NCBI GenBank assembly: GCA_024220505.1
Contig: JAKZZE010000003.1
Location: 1,488,001 to 1,552,000 of the forward strand
Reading direction: 5' to 3'
Source: Rhizopus arrhizus
Taxonomy: Eukaryota; Mucoromycota; Mucoromycetes; Mucorales; Rhizopodaceae
Length of the DNA stretch: 64,000 nt
The position numbers and the translations under genes are program-made. Below are positions 11,924 through 23,902 of the stretch, piece after piece. The stretch's first letter is position 1, and every line of letters starts with the position of its first letter. Under the pieces are notes generated by a model that saw only the letters and a list, made by a program, of their open reading frames with translations, was not told the DNA's origin and ran no database searches.

Positions 11924-12388
11924 ATGCCATTAGAATTTATTAGTCTTACACCTGACGAAGAAGAGTACGAATGCAATATTGAGGAAGAAGAGATTCATTG
12001 GATAGATGATTGTGAATGTCAAGAAAATTTGGCTACTATATTACCTCTGAGTCCTGAAGAATGTATCATTGATCAAGAAAATCATATTCAAACAACAGAT
12101 CATTATTTATTTTTTGAAGAATTGGGATGTTTTACAGAAGAACCTGAGCCTATTGATCCAAATCGAGATTATGAAGCAGAAGCTAAAGCCTTACTTGAAG
12201 AACGTGAAAAGACAAGAAAGAAGCACATCGATCTCCAAATACCCTCACTCGATCAAGATACCCAACCCTCAGGCATTTCTTCAACTTGTTCATCATTCCA
12301 TGCGCATGACTTGTATACACCTCATCATCCCATTTACACAACTGAAAAAGTGCAAAGCTATATTTATGCACATCCTATTCATATTTAA
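11924..12388 (+). CDS. Acidic protein of unknown function
   Basis: 154 residues in one open frame from the ATG at 11924 (MPLEFISLTPDEEEYECNIE...). The first 65 residues are dominated by Glu/Asp with four Cys; a short charged helix (YEAEAKALLEEREKTRKK) lies at about residues 85-103; the C-terminus is His/Ser/Tyr-rich. No known domain is seen. It is the third small acidic protein in this 6 kb stretch but does not share the tail similarity of the other two. It is supported by an uninterrupted frame, clear coding composition and a T/A tract just upstream. Confidence 0.55.
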   Translation: MPLEFISLTPDEEEYECNIEEEEIHWIDDCECQENLATILPLSPEECIIDQENHIQTTDHYLFFEELGCFTEEPEPIDPNRDYEAEAKALLEEREKTRKKHIDLQIPSLDQDTQPSGISSTCSSFHAHDLYTPHHPIYTTEKVQSYIYAHPIHI

Positions 12389-13224
12389 TCATCACTGCAT
12401 TTTCTCTATTTATTTAATTGTTCTTCTTTTGGTAAATAAATAACAGGGTCATCTGACTCTATTTGATTATTTCAAACAACGAATAGATTGGGTCATCTTA
12501 CAGCAGTGAAAAACCATGCTATTCAATCTGCCTCTACTGACGTCAATTTGTTGGCAGTGAATCACAACCTACATCTACTTATAAGGACTTTATCAGAGGG
12601 GTATAAAAGGTCATCATGGCACATTTTATCTTTATGGTAAACAACACGCGCTTATGAGCAGATGTCATCTTTTAGATGATATTTTGTAATGAAATCATTG
12701 CTGTATATTTAATCTTTTACAAAAAGCGAGTGATTCATTGGAGTGTCTAATCTTACATCGTTTTCGTCCTGGTCAGATCAATAAAAAATGAATGGAAGTT
12801 AAAAACCCCTTTGAGGATCATGGGTAAAAAAGATAAGGTGATTACTACTGTACAGTGTTTTCACTTTACATTTGGACAAAGTAAACATGATTTTAGATAA
12901 AAAAAACTAATTTGGACTGGTCTATTTTTCTTTCCAGACGAATATAAAGTTATTTTCAGACAATAGAAAAAGTTATTTCAGGCCTATTGAACATTAGGGT
13001 GTGTCAGTCATACAGCAAATAAGTTGCTGTTGGATATCTTTACCTGTAAAATCAAGGCTCTCTAAAGAAAATCCATCTTCATACTCTGCAATATTAACTG
13101 TTGAGAACCCATTGGTCAGCAGCATACAAGAAAGAAATCTGGATCGAATTACAACGAAAATGTGGAACAATAGTTGGCTTTGGTTTTAGAAAGTTTGGTT
13201 AAAATAACAATATCTCAGTGTAAA
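12389..13224. other. Intergenic region, possible remnants of Fanzor N-terminus
   Basis: No intact gene. Short fragments such as HLTAVKNHAIQSASTDVNLL (about 12490-12560) and the frame at 13001-13189 look formerly coding and may be the decayed 5' part of the Fanzor relic that follows, but no motif proves it. Confidence 0.35.
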
Positions 13225-14300
13225 TATTCATTTAAACCCCTTTTTTTCAGTCTTAGAAACCTTTTGAGCAATGCAAATTTCGAACACTTTACGTATTCCA
13301 TACAAATTAATGGTTTGGATTTGTAAGAAAAGCAAATGCCTCTTCGTCCTCCACTGCGAACGAGCTTAATTTTGCTTTGAGTAGATTTAATGTTGAAGAG
13401 GTGAATGAATATTTCCCAGCCTTGTGTTGTGGATCCAGACAGAAAACATGTTTTTACTGGTACAATAAGCAATTCTTATGAAGAGCAGCAACTAAGACAG
13501 TGTATCTCAAAAGAAAGATTCTACTACGTTGGTACCAACAAAAGAGCAAGACACATTGAGAATCTGAAATTAAGAAAAGGAATTAAACAGATAGAAGCAT
13601 ACATCTCATCAGCAAAGACAGTTGATATAACCAAAATAGAACAGCATGTCCAGTATATGTCAGATCATGTGGATCAGTCATCTAATTATTATAACAAAAG
13701 CTCGGCTCCTTTCCGCTTCTATGATTATCAAGAAAAATAAAGAGCTAATGCCGAGATGACGAATATATTGTTGAATGAAGGGGAAAAAAGTATGATAAAT
13801 CAAGGCAAGAGAAAACTAGAAAAAAACCGAAAGCTATGAAAGAATAAGAAGAAAGAGAAAGGGTTAATTGTACTGCACTTGTATAACAAACAGGCATTAT
13901 TTAGGCTAAAAATTGTTTAGAAAAAAAAAGAACTGTATCAAGCCCAAATCTGAGACCTCTAAAAATGTTCCTCTGGTTGTATTTGGGGGACAGTATGAAA
14001 ACAAAGAAAACAGGTTTCATCAAAGGTCATATCACTGAAATGATAGATGTTTTTACAGAGTTGAAATACAGAGCAAAATTGTTTCAGTATGCTGTTGGAG
14101 ATATTCACAAGTTCAGAATATCACATAAGCATTTAAATAATGAACTTTCTGTTCTTTTATTAAAGTAGGATTGTAGATTTGTAACAACTGTCGATGGGGA
14201 ATATATCAATAGTATTTCGGATTATAAAAATTGTGAAATACTTTGGAACAGAGATGTGAATGCGCGCAAAAACGTTCCTGGCATCTCTTTGAAAAGATGA
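13225..14300 (+). pseudogene. Decayed Fanzor (TnpB-like RNA-guided nuclease) gene
   Basis: Frames must be switched several times, so this is a relic. In order it shows: a segment like the Fanzor strand before RuvC-I (FEHFTYSIQINGLDL, ~13277-13320); RuvC-I CVVDPDRKHVFTG at ~13423 with its Asp codon at 13432; the lysine/arginine-rich insert with a QRANAEMTNILLNEG segment (~13740); the RuvC-II-like block YLGDSMKTKKTGFIKGHITE (~13980) followed by LKYRAKLFQYAVGDIHKFRISH; and RuvC-III WNRDVNARKN (~14245) near the C-terminus. The order and spacing match Fanzor1-type proteins, programmable RNA-guided DNA nucleases carried by eukaryotic transposons. The usual Zn-ribbon cysteines are partly lost. Premature stops and frameshifts make activity very unlikely. 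Confidence 0.8.
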
Positions 14301-14592
14301 AGTTTGACCAAAAATATTTACAAAAAAAAAAAAAAATCGCCGTAGAGAAAATGATTTCGCTCTCATCGGCGATTTAGATATTTACAAGGCAAGGTATCTA
14401 ATATTAAATTTTGATATGTCTTGCAGCCGACACTTGTAATTCTTTTTCTAAAAATTACTCTCTTCTTATGTAAGGCATTCGGAGTATGAGTAAAAAGTTT
14501 TTTTCTCCGTTTTTTTTTTTTTTTTTTCTGTCTTCTTCTTTTTTTCAACTCTTTTTTTTCTTCTTTTTAAAAACGAATTCAATGGGAATCAA

Positions 14593-16673
14593 ATGAATAA
14601 CAATCAAAGTAATAATTTAATGGACTTTAAAGTCTTGTCAAAATACGATGACTTGTTTACAGATTTGTTCTTGGATAACCTATATCTTTGGTTTAGTACA
14701 ATTAAAATGAATAATGACCATAGAAAGCCAAGGGTACCAAACACTAAAATAATGGATATCATAAAAAGAAATGTATTAGAAAATTCTAAACCAACAGATG
14801 CAGTGAATGAGATATTAGAGTAAATGCGTTTTTATTTGTGTTATAAAAAACCTAATGTATTTTTAATTAGAATTGACTACTTTAAACACTATTTAGCGTT
14901 AAAAAACCCCAAGCAAATACAAGAATTTGCTCAACATATGAAACGCTATTTATACATGTAAGTATCAGATAACCGTCTCATCTCAAAAACTAATATAAAA
15001 AAGGTATATGCCGAATGCAGGCTATGAAGTAGCCGACACAAAGCGATATTCTGAAAGAAAATTAGAAGCTTGTTTAATAGCTACAAAAAATTGGCACGTT
15101 GGTGACGAGATAAAATTATTGACTGGTGTGATTGCTACTCTCGATCCAAAGGATGATGCTGAATTAAAGAAAGGAAACAGAGACTTTAGTGTGATGTGGT
15201 CATCAAGAAAGAAGTGCACTTGTCTCTTCTTGGGTCCTGCAAGATTTGCCAATCATGATTGTAATTCTAATTGTCGCGTATGTTCTGTTTTAGATCTCAG
15301 TAAATATTCAACAAACTTATTCTTTACTTGTAGTTTATCGCCCATGGTTTGAATTCGATTATATTCAAGGTTGTAAAAGAAATCAAATGTGGTGATGAAA
15401 TTACTGTATTTTATGGTCAGCATTACTTTGGTGAAAATAATTGTGAATGTAAATGTGTCACTTGTGAGAAGAGAAGTACAGGCTACTATACCATATCATC
15501 TACTTTGCCCTCCATCATTCCCACCAAAGAACCTACTCTCAAGACAAATACACGCCCTACAAGAAAAAGAAAGCCCCCTGCTTCACATGAAGGTTTGTGC
15601 AACGATAATAAAAATAAACACACTGATGTTTACGTACATCAACAGATTATATTCAAACCACAAACAAAAACCGTCGATTAAAGTGTAGTGCCCCACCAAT
15701 GTCCGATGAGGAAGAAGTCGAAGGAAGAGCCAAGAAGAAACTAAAAGTGATGAGCATCGATTTTATATGTAATGAAAATAATAAAAAGGAAAGTGAAAGA
15801 AGAAAATCAGATTCTGCTTTATTGGGATTGCCACAGGACACAATTGTCAATTCAAATCAACTACAAAAGGAAATTACTGTTGTTGTTCAACCTGATCTCT
15901 ATCAATCTCAGGGCTCACCCTCTTACTCCACAAACGCTGATTCAGCAATAAGTCTATCACCAGAGGCAGATAATAAAGAAGGAGGAATATTGGATGATGA
16001 GGACATGGATGTATTGGATCAATTCTTGGATGATCTCTCTGATTTATCGTCTGTATCTTCCAGCGTGAGTTTATTTGACGAACCAGTATTAAAAAAGCAA
16101 AAGAACCACAATTGCACAAAGCCAAAAAAAGAAAAAGATTTGACATGTATCGCATGCTTACGTCCTCTTCAAAATATTCCAGAACAAGTAGGACCAGATC
16201 CGAATCTTACGCATGAGTTAGCAACCTGGACATGGAGTCCAAGCGCTGTATTCACCGATTGGAGACCAAAGCGATGTCCTCGATGTGAAAGACATTTTAC
16301 AATCTTTGGGCAAGAATGGCCAACTAGAAGAGAAAAGAAGATGGTTAAAAAGGGTAGAAAGTCAAAGAATAAGAAATCTGCGCCAATGAAAATAGTAGCA
16401 ACAGAAACAGTAGCAACAGAAACAGTAGCAACAGAAGTAGTAGCAACAGAAGTAGTAGCAACAGAAGTAGTAGCAACAGAAGTAGTAGCAACAGAAGTAG
16501 TAGCAACAGAAGCAGCAGTAACAAATGCAGCAGTAACAAATACAGCAGTAACAAATGCAGTAACAAATGCAGTAATGAATACAGCAACTGATTTGTTACC
16601 TAATAACCAACTGAACGACGCTCCTTCTGAACTTGTTACTTCATCACTTTTATCAGAGGATATAAAATTGTAA
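14593..16673 (+). CDS. SET9: Histone-lysine N-methyltransferase SET9 (H4K20, Suv4-20 type)
   Basis: Five exons, 14593-14819, 14871-14957, 15004-15277, 15334-15592 and 15646-16673, give 624 residues. The helical N-terminal region leads into FAQHMKRYLYMYMPNAGYEV and a SET domain (about residues 105-245) with GPARFANHDCNSNC, DEITVFYGQHYFGENNCEC and the post-SET cysteines CKCVTCE, diagnostic of KMT5/SET9 enzymes that methylate H4 Lys20. The C-terminal part carries a Cys-rich finger (CIACLRPL...RCPRCERHFTIFGQEWP) also typical of SET9, so the open frame at 15699 is its last exon and not a separate gene. The tail holds a VATE/V repeat coded by a minisatellite. Nuclear; role in chromatin and DNA-damage signalling is known for the family. 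Confidence 0.92.
16394..16578 (+). repeat. In-frame minisatellite inside SET9
   Basis: About eight copies of a 15-base unit (gtagtagcaacagaa type) followed by degenerate 12-15 base units. It encodes the VATET/VATEV and AVTNA repeats near the C-terminus. Length variation between strains would stay in frame. Confidence 0.85.
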
Positions 16674-16813
16674 AAAAGAAACAAAAGTGATATTATTTTG
16701 TACATATACTACATAGTAACTTATATCATATACACACACATTTATGCATCGTTATACATTTACACATGCTCATCAATATATTGTTAAGAATAAAATAAGA
16801 GATATTTTTTTAT

Positions 16814-17488
16814 TTAGTCAATAACGGCCCACTTCTTTACACTTTTTGTAACATAATTTTGAATTTTGCAATTCTTTTGCTTTACAGTCACTTTACTAGG
16901 CAAGGTCTTTTCTAATTTTTTGTAAGCTGAAAATTGAAGTACAAAGAAATCAAGTTGACAACCACCAAAACTCCATCCTTCATCATCTACTCGAACACAT
17001 CCATTGTGCTTTTTACCATCTGGCAATCTGAGACCATCCAATTCCTTGATGTACAACTTGGTACCAATCTTCACATCATTCGAGGCTACGCTGACCCAAG
17101 GAACCAATGCATTATCGTTATCACCACCGAGACCATAAGGTGCCTTTTTACGATCGACTTTCAAGAATGTATCTTCTCCTTCATCCAAGTTGACCATGAT
17201 GCCGTTTTTAAGTAGGCCGGTACCTTCCATTTGAAATTTTTCATAAGTTGTCTTGGACACTTTAGCAATCGTTTTTCCCTTGACGGTCTTGAGCTTTTTT
17301 GTCTTCTTTCCATTCAAGGTGACGATTTCACCATCATTCAACATGTCCTTATCGCCTTCTTTGGGTATCCAATATCGAGTGAGCCTTGCTTTTTTATAAC
17401 AGCTTTTTAATCCTCTTGCCACCAATGGCTGACAAGCTACCATGGATAGACAAAAGAGGGTAAATAATAATACAATGGCTGATTTCAT
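16814..17488 (-). CDS. Secreted 3D-domain (double-psi beta-barrel) protein
   Basis: Single exon, 224 residues, with a clear signal peptide (MKSAIVLLFTLFCLSMVACQ). The central region is basic and Lys-rich; the C-terminal half holds VSVASNDVKIGTKLYIKEL and CVRVDDEGWSFGGCQLDFFV, which fit the 3D domain fold (conserved Asp residues in V-R-V-D-D and Q-L-D-F). In bacteria this fold is found in RlpA/MltA-like peptidoglycan proteins; in Mucoromycota related secreted proteins occur with unproven, expansin-like or glucan-active roles. Two cysteines (C in GCVRV and GGC) probably pair. Extracellular location is inferred from the signal peptide. Tail-to-tail with SET9, 140 bp apart. Confidence 0.8.
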   Translation of the reverse strand: MKSAIVLLFTLFCLSMVACQPLVARGLKSCYKKARLTRYWIPKEGDKDMLNDGEIVTLNGKKTKKLKTVKGKTIAKVSKTTYEKFQMEGTGLLKNGIMVNLDEGEDTFLKVDRKKAPYGLGGDNDNALVPWVSVASNDVKIGTKLYIKELDGLRLPDGKKHNGCVRVDDEGWSFGGCQLDFFVLQFSAYKKLEKTLPSKVTVKQKNCKIQNYVTKSVKKWAVID

Positions 17489-20400
17489 TTTTGATAGGGT
17501 AAAAAAAAATATATATAAAAGGGGGGAATAAGAGAGTCCTGCTCAAGAAAAGGTGTAGAATATAAACAAAAAAAAGAGAAAAGATAGATATCTTGGCCTT
17601 TTATAATAAATCTTATTGTCTCTCAAAAGTGTAACATAGAAATCAATTAAGCAAAAAGGGAATTAATTAAGGACATTGTACGATTGCTTGATCCGGGACA
17701 CTTTTTCTACAATTGTTATGCTTCCGATCGGAAGTAAAACGTTAAATTTAGTGCCCAAGCCATATTTCATTTATTTATTTTATTTTGCGTAGCTAAAGAC
17801 ACATATTTTTAGATGTCTTGTTATCCAAATCAAGAATACTTTACGCTTTATATCATTAAATTATCCATCTTCTTTAAAGAGGCACATTAAATGATCAATG
17901 ATGAATACCCCCATCTCGATAGCTACACAGTATTTTCTGGAAGAAAATAGAGTTTCTTTTTTCCTTTGCCGCTGTTTAGTCTCCTTTTCTTTGCAACATG
18001 GATACTTGTTTCACCAAGAAGTTAAAGCTGTTCTGTTCACTACGATTAATTATGCTTTTTTGGGTAAATTTGGCTCTTTATGTGGCTCATATGTAATTTA
18101 CAAAGGTCGTACATCTGACATTAGATGTTTAATATCCTAAGTTTATCTTTCTTAAGAATAATTGATCTATAAAGAAAGAGCATGGAATCATAGCAAAATA
18201 CACGATTAAATCATCTTTGTAATTTTGCATAAACAAAGGTGATCAAGAGCATGAATTATATTTGCTTAATTGCCATGCTACTCAATGTTACTCAGCATAT
18301 TTTTTTACCCCTTCAGATGACCACGCGAAATATGCAGAGTGTACCTTTGACTTGAAGCGCCGATTTGTTTATGCTACTGTCACTCATATTGAAGCAGTAG
18401 AGCTAAATTGTTTTAATCAGCGAATATTTCCTAAAAGAAATCACAGATAATTATCATTTTCATACTAACTCATTAACTCTTAAGAACAAATATTCAAGTT
18501 GTATTTTTTTTTTCTTTTTTTTTTGGGGGGAACAATCTTCCTTTTTTTGTGCAAGTACAAGTAACACCAGATAGAAGCCGGAATCTTACTCAATCACTAT
18601 GGATACAAACAATTGAACTGCGCATTCCACAGGAGGAGATACAGTCTCACTTGATATCTACTTAGTATCTTTTCTTTATAATTTTTTCAGACATAACAAC
18701 CTCTTTTCTTCTTTGGAATAAAGAACGTCAGTAGAATTCTATAACTTCTATCAGGCTTTTTGAAAGAATAAGAAGAAAGAACTCACATTTCTTCTTTCTC
18801 GTTATTTGTCCTACCTTTTTTTTTTTTTTTTTTTTTCAAAAAAAAAAAAAAAAAAAAAAAAAAAACTTTAATTTTGATCGCTCAAAGAACCCAAAAGTAC
18901 GGAACTTGATCGAGATATACAAATGCATTCAAGTTTTTCGGTGATTTAAAAGTAGTTTACTGCTGTGACAAGTAATTCTTTTCATAGGCTGCAAATCTAT
19001 TATCTAACAATTGCTGTATTATTACTACTTTTTTAAACATATAATAAAAATTAATCAAGAAAAGTAAAGGCGTTTCCAAAGACATTTTACTGACGTGATT
19101 TGATTATAAGCAAATCAGTATTTCATAAGCATCCCAAGATAACTTATGCCACAATTAATTTCAAAAATTTGTATTGCAGTCCTCAAAAAGCCATCCTCAA
19201 GTGTAAATAATAAGTACAGAAATATGAGATTCTCGGGAAAAATCATCCGTATATTTAGGCAAGTAAAATTCAACTTTCAGTTACTGCGGGTAATTCAAAA
19301 TAGAGTGTGATTAAAGACTAGGGCCTCTAAATTTAAATGCATGTATCAATCACAGCTCTTACAATAGCATCTTTCCGAAAGGATATGGCAACCTATTTAA
19401 TGGTCGCAAGATATTTTGACAGTAATTTCTTTTTATATCATTTTCAGGCACATAAAAATATTGCGCGAATTGATTGGATTCTATTTTCTACTGAGTTGGA
19501 TGAGATATAATAAAACAGTGAATAAAAAGATCAAGAGGAGAAATTATTTTGGGTTGTATGCCATTATTTTGTATAAATGCCCATTTTTCCAATTTTGTAG
19601 ATCGCTAAATATAATATTACACTGCTTTAAAATTTTATTTAGGGTAAACTACAAGTTCAGGTATGTCTCCTATTTTGTTGAATGCATATTTTTTAATGAA
19701 ACTCAAATTTTTAACTTTATTAAAAAGCTCAAACTAAAATTAAACTTTTATGTACATAGAATAAGGCTATTAATATTAGAATATCTAAAAGAACTGAGCT
19801 GGGAAAAAAATAGAGTTAGAAGAAGGATGTAATCGTTTCGATAACAGAGTACAAAGATGATAAAGATGAACACAATACGTCTTGATTAGTTATGAGGGAT
19901 ATATTTATCAATACTATACTTTATTCCAGATGTATAGACCATTACAATCCTTATCATCCTTCCAGTCATCTCTGGCCCTATCTAATGGGAGCATATCTCG
20001 CACTTTCTTTAATACAATCCGTACTATTAGAAACTTATACAAAGATTAGTTGTCAGTATGGAAATATTCTCAGCTCTTTTTTGCTTTCGTGATATCATTC
20101 TAAATGGTTGATAGAGTGTAAAAATTTGGTATGTATGCAACTCGGACAATAGAGTCAACAAAAAAAAAGTAGAGCAAGGAACATCGTCTCTGAAATATTC
20201 TTGATATTCCTATGATCTTTAAAAACTTTATACTTAGTTGGTTAGTCTATCTCAACGTGTATTTCCGTGAATTCACATAGCTCAACCAACCTATTCAATT
20301 CCACTATACTGTCTCCAATATCCTTGCTACCGTATCCTTTTTTTTTTGTCATTATTTGGCTTGAGGTATATAATGATAGCACGATGATTAACTATTCCCT

Positions 20401-21176
20401 TTCTAAGAAACTATTTTTAATTGAAACACATTAAATTCTAATATCTAGTCTAATATTTGAATTGAAAGATTTGCTCGTCTTTCATATATTGAAAAAACTA
20501 GTATTAATATATCATTACTTTCTTTTTTGTATCTATCAGTTGTCCAGCGTATTGGGCACAAATCAAACTGTTTCTAAAAGTTATTTTACCTTATTTTCCT
20601 ACTCGATAAATATGATAGTAGAAGAGTTGACTGTTAGGTTTTTTTTTATTTTTTTATTTTTAATAAACTATACAAATGTATTTGGAATACAGAAAAAGAT
20701 CATATTTTTGGCATTCGTAGGATAGGTAATGTAGCTCCTCTACCCTTTTTGCTCCTGAATACCACGTTATTGACGTCCTGAACACATTACAATCTGTTTT
20801 TTCGTGACCGTTTATTTATTGTTCATTGATAAAATTTCAGGTACCTAAAAGGCGGAAACTAAAAACATTGCTGAACTAACTTTTTTATGGCCATCGTGTC
20901 TATACGCTAAAGCCAAAACAGCAGATCAAAGAATAGTAATAGCATTGTATATTCACTGAGCGTTTATTTTTGACAATTATATTCATCATTGTGAAAAACG
21001 TTTTATCAATAGTCATCAGATGACAGTTGAGACTTTCAAGTACGCATGACGTAAGGACTTTTTTCTTGAATTTAATACAATTGTTTATTACAAGTTCTTG
21101 AAGGCTTACTTTATCGGTGCCAACTAAGTGAATAAATGGAAAAGAAAAAGAGAGGAAAAGTGGAGTAAAGAACTAC
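17489..21176. other. Gene-poor region with T21-C-A28 palindrome
   Basis: 3.7 kb without a supported gene. Open frames exist (17898-18140, 18262-18450, 19416-19832, 19892-20092) but show no family motif, and the longest, 138 codons at 19416, is very AT-rich with Phe/Ile/Lys/Tyr-biased composition. The homopolymer palindrome T21-C-A28 lies at 18816-18865. Parts may be old transposon sequence. Confidence 0.45.
18816..18865. repeat. T21-C-A28 inverted homopolymer
   Basis: T at 18816-18836, one C at 18837, A at 18838-18865: an almost perfect palindrome able to form a long A:T hairpin. Confidence 0.9.
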
Positions 21177-21832
21177 TTAGTAATTGTAGTTATCACGAGA
21201 AAAGTTTGGATCTTGAATAAAAGCAGCAAGCACTTTGCTGCCTGTCTGTAATAAAGGATGCCCAGCAATACTACACACGCAAAGTATTTAACCCATCTCT
21301 CTATCCCTTTCATTTTTCAGCTTCGTATATACTTACATTTGCAAAAACCTCTCCAAACCTTCTCTACGTTGTTCAATAACCTCGTCTGAGAATCTATTGG
21401 TAAAAACCTTTCCGGGCAAAGGGGGGATATTTACTCTAGTTGATTCACGTTCAAGGATATCTCTAAACCATTCAAAATCACTATATCTTCTACGAACTGC
21501 TGACTGTTTTAGCTTGAATGCAGGAATATTGGTCTAAATATTTGAAACAGTTTAAGTTATGGTTTCAACTTTACAGCCCTAAAAGTGAACCAACTTACTC
21601 TGCAAATAATTTCATAGTCTGTATACATTTTGCGTCCAAATCCTATTTAAAGCTGTTGGTGAAGCTTACTCTAGCTTGATTAATATCTTTCATTACCATG
21701 TGTTTGAGGATTCTTTACTTCAATTTCCAAAAAGTTCTCAGGAATCCCATAACGCTCCTCAACGGTTTGATCCCTTGTGGTAGCACCAGTCATAGTTTGA
21801 AAAGACTGAAACTTATGGTGACTCGTAGACAT
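21177..21832 (-). CDS. SNX3: Sorting nexin 3 (Grd19/SNX3)
   Basis: PX-domain protein that binds PI3P on early endosomes and helps retromer recycle cargo. Four exons, 21832-21697, 21642-21599, 21533-21337 and 21270-21177, give 156 residues, the usual size. The sequence is nearly all PX domain: [51 protein letters not shown] with the PI3P-binding RR-x-SDF motif, [17 protein letters not shown] with the PPLP loop, and [20 protein letters not shown] at the end. Introns 54-66 nt. It is the last of three closely spaced minus-strand genes, 160 bp downstream of TRM1. Confidence 0.95.
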
Positions 21833-21992
21833 GTCTTATACTATTTTAACTTTTTTTTATTACGCTTTGAGATTACTAAAGAAAAAAAAAATAAGAGAAT
21901 TTACAAAAGGGTTGCAGGTTTTGCTGCCAAAGAAAAAAGAGATAACTAAATACATAGTTCAGGCTCCGCTAAGATTCAAATAATAAGGTGAC

Positions 21993-23790
21993 TTAAAACA
22001 CCTGCTCATCTGTCTTTCTCTTTTGTCCTGCTCTTGCTTTAGGGCCCCAATTAGGTGTAGGATTCACTTGATAACGTACGAGATGTTCAGATTTTGATTC
22101 AGCAACGGCCTTGGGGTGTCTATTGAAATCAATCTCGATCGTGGGTTCTTTGTTAAGGATAGCTCTTGCAGGAGAGTTTTCAGCAATATTTTTCATTACA
22201 ACTGGGTTCTTTTTGACCCAAGCTCTCATGATGTCCCACATCACAGAGGCTGGTGCGTTTGTCTTTACAGTTTGACGTCCACAATGAGATGAAGAAACGT
22301 TGTATCCAGCGTTAAGTATAGCAGAATAAAGATCTAACATGGGCATACTGTTGCAGTGAATGGTACCACATAATCCTGCTAGCGTCCAGTAAAAAGGTGT
22401 CTTTACTTCCTCCTTAATTACCGTCAACATTCCTTTCATGCGTGCATTCGTACCATAATTCTCTTCATTTTCTTTTACATGTTGAAGCATCTTTGTCACA
22501 AACTCTTCATCGTGGATGTTGGCACCCCAAGCAGGTCCGCCGATCTGAAGAAAAAAAAGGATAGTGATAAGTATACATCAATCTAGTTTTCTTTTTAGGT
22601 CTATGACTTACATGATGGGTAAAGTTGCAATGTTCACATAAGCTATTGACAGTTGGTCCAGTAGCGGGAGTGTGTCTTTCTGCACCATTGTCTTTTAAGC
22701 TAACTTTGCCAAGAGGTTGTACAGAAAAAGCATGGCAACCAGAACATTCATAAACAATGGCCATTTTACTAGCAGATTTCTTGACTTCTTGCGGAGATGT
22801 AAATACGCGTACAAATACACGCAAATAGAAATCAATGCTGCATGAAACAAGGGGTACAATATAGCGCTTGTAGCGGCCGGCAGACGTTTGCAACTGTTGT
22901 AAAACTAAACGAAGCGCCATTTCATGGGCAAACATACCTTTCAAAGGCATCCCACCATATTTACCAAAACTATATCTCACCAAAAAAAAGGAGTTATTTT
23001 CTGCAAACCACAATATAAAGAAACAATTACCATGTTTCAGGATGCATTGAACCAGTAAGAATGGCAAGGTCAGTACAAGTAACACACAATAAACCACCGT
23101 CGGCCACGGCTTGAACAGCTCCATCCACAAAGGGAGCTGCACTACCATATGGATCCAAATCGACTACATCAAATTTTTCATTCTTGCCAACCATATCATA
23201 CATCACACGCATAGCATCTCCATGATTGGGCTTTACTAATTCTTCAGTAAGACCGTTGTATTTTACATTTCGCTTAATCGCTTCCATTGCATCGATTTCG
23301 ATATCATTACATACGACCTGTTTCAGCTTTGGAATTTCTTTGGCATAACGAATGGATCTCAAACCACTTGCTCCAAGGGCTTCCAAAATTGTAAAATTGT
23401 TGGAATTCTTGATTTTATCCAGTGTCTGTAATTAAATTAAGTTTAGCAGAGAAAAATTAAGACTTAAAAAAGTGGTATATTACATTTTCAAGAGCGATTC
23501 TTGATTTTTCATCTATCATAACATGCATGTATAAAAATTAGTTTTGATAGAAAACAAAACTTTTTAATAAATCATCTACCTTTGTTTCGTGATAGTTTCT
23601 TTTCTACACGTTCTGCCTTTTCGTTGTTGTATATTTCACTCCAAGTACGAATGGCAGCAATGGACATGTCACGGTTAAATTGCTGAACGGGATTGTAAAA
23701 CACTTCATTGTGTTTCGGGAAAAGAATAGTTGCCTTTCCCTCTGTAACTGTATTATATTGCGTGATATCAATATCTTCGGTTGCAGACAT
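21993..23790 (-). CDS. TRM1: tRNA (guanine26-N2)-dimethyltransferase
   Basis: SAM-dependent enzyme that makes m2,2G26 in tRNAs in nucleus and mitochondria. Five exons, 23790-23580, 23512-23484, 23425-23031, 22969-22612 and 22544-21993, give 514 residues. The N-terminus has [20 protein letters not shown] and [12 protein letters not shown]; the Rossmann core has [16 protein letters not shown] and [13 protein letters not shown] (residues ~167-177, the DPYG motif); then [14 protein letters not shown] across the third intron, the Cys-rich CSGCHAF and CEHCNFTHH segments, and [23 protein letters not shown]. Exon 2 is only 29 nt. All key blocks are present, so it is intact. Confidence 0.95.
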
Positions 23791-23902
23791 AGCTTTATCT
23801 TGTAATAGATGTTTGTTAAGAAGCGGTTTTTAAAAGAGAGAAAAAGGACAGTTTTTTATTATCAAAAAACAAGCCACCAATCCACAATAGGGAAGCTTAC
23901 TT

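Noticed and set aside
15699..16673. Separate 324-residue gene starting at 15699
   Set aside because: An intron 15593-15645 joins it in frame to the SET domain exon, and its Cys finger is the known C-terminal part of SET9.
16345..16705. Antisense ORFs (poly-Leu and VATTS-type) over the SET9 repeat
   Set aside because: They are shadows of the 15 bp minisatellite; no start context or motif.
19416..19832. 138-codon ORF in the gene desert
   Set aside because: Composition is that of random AT-rich sequence (Phe, Ile, Lys, Tyr, Leu) and no motif or splice context was found.
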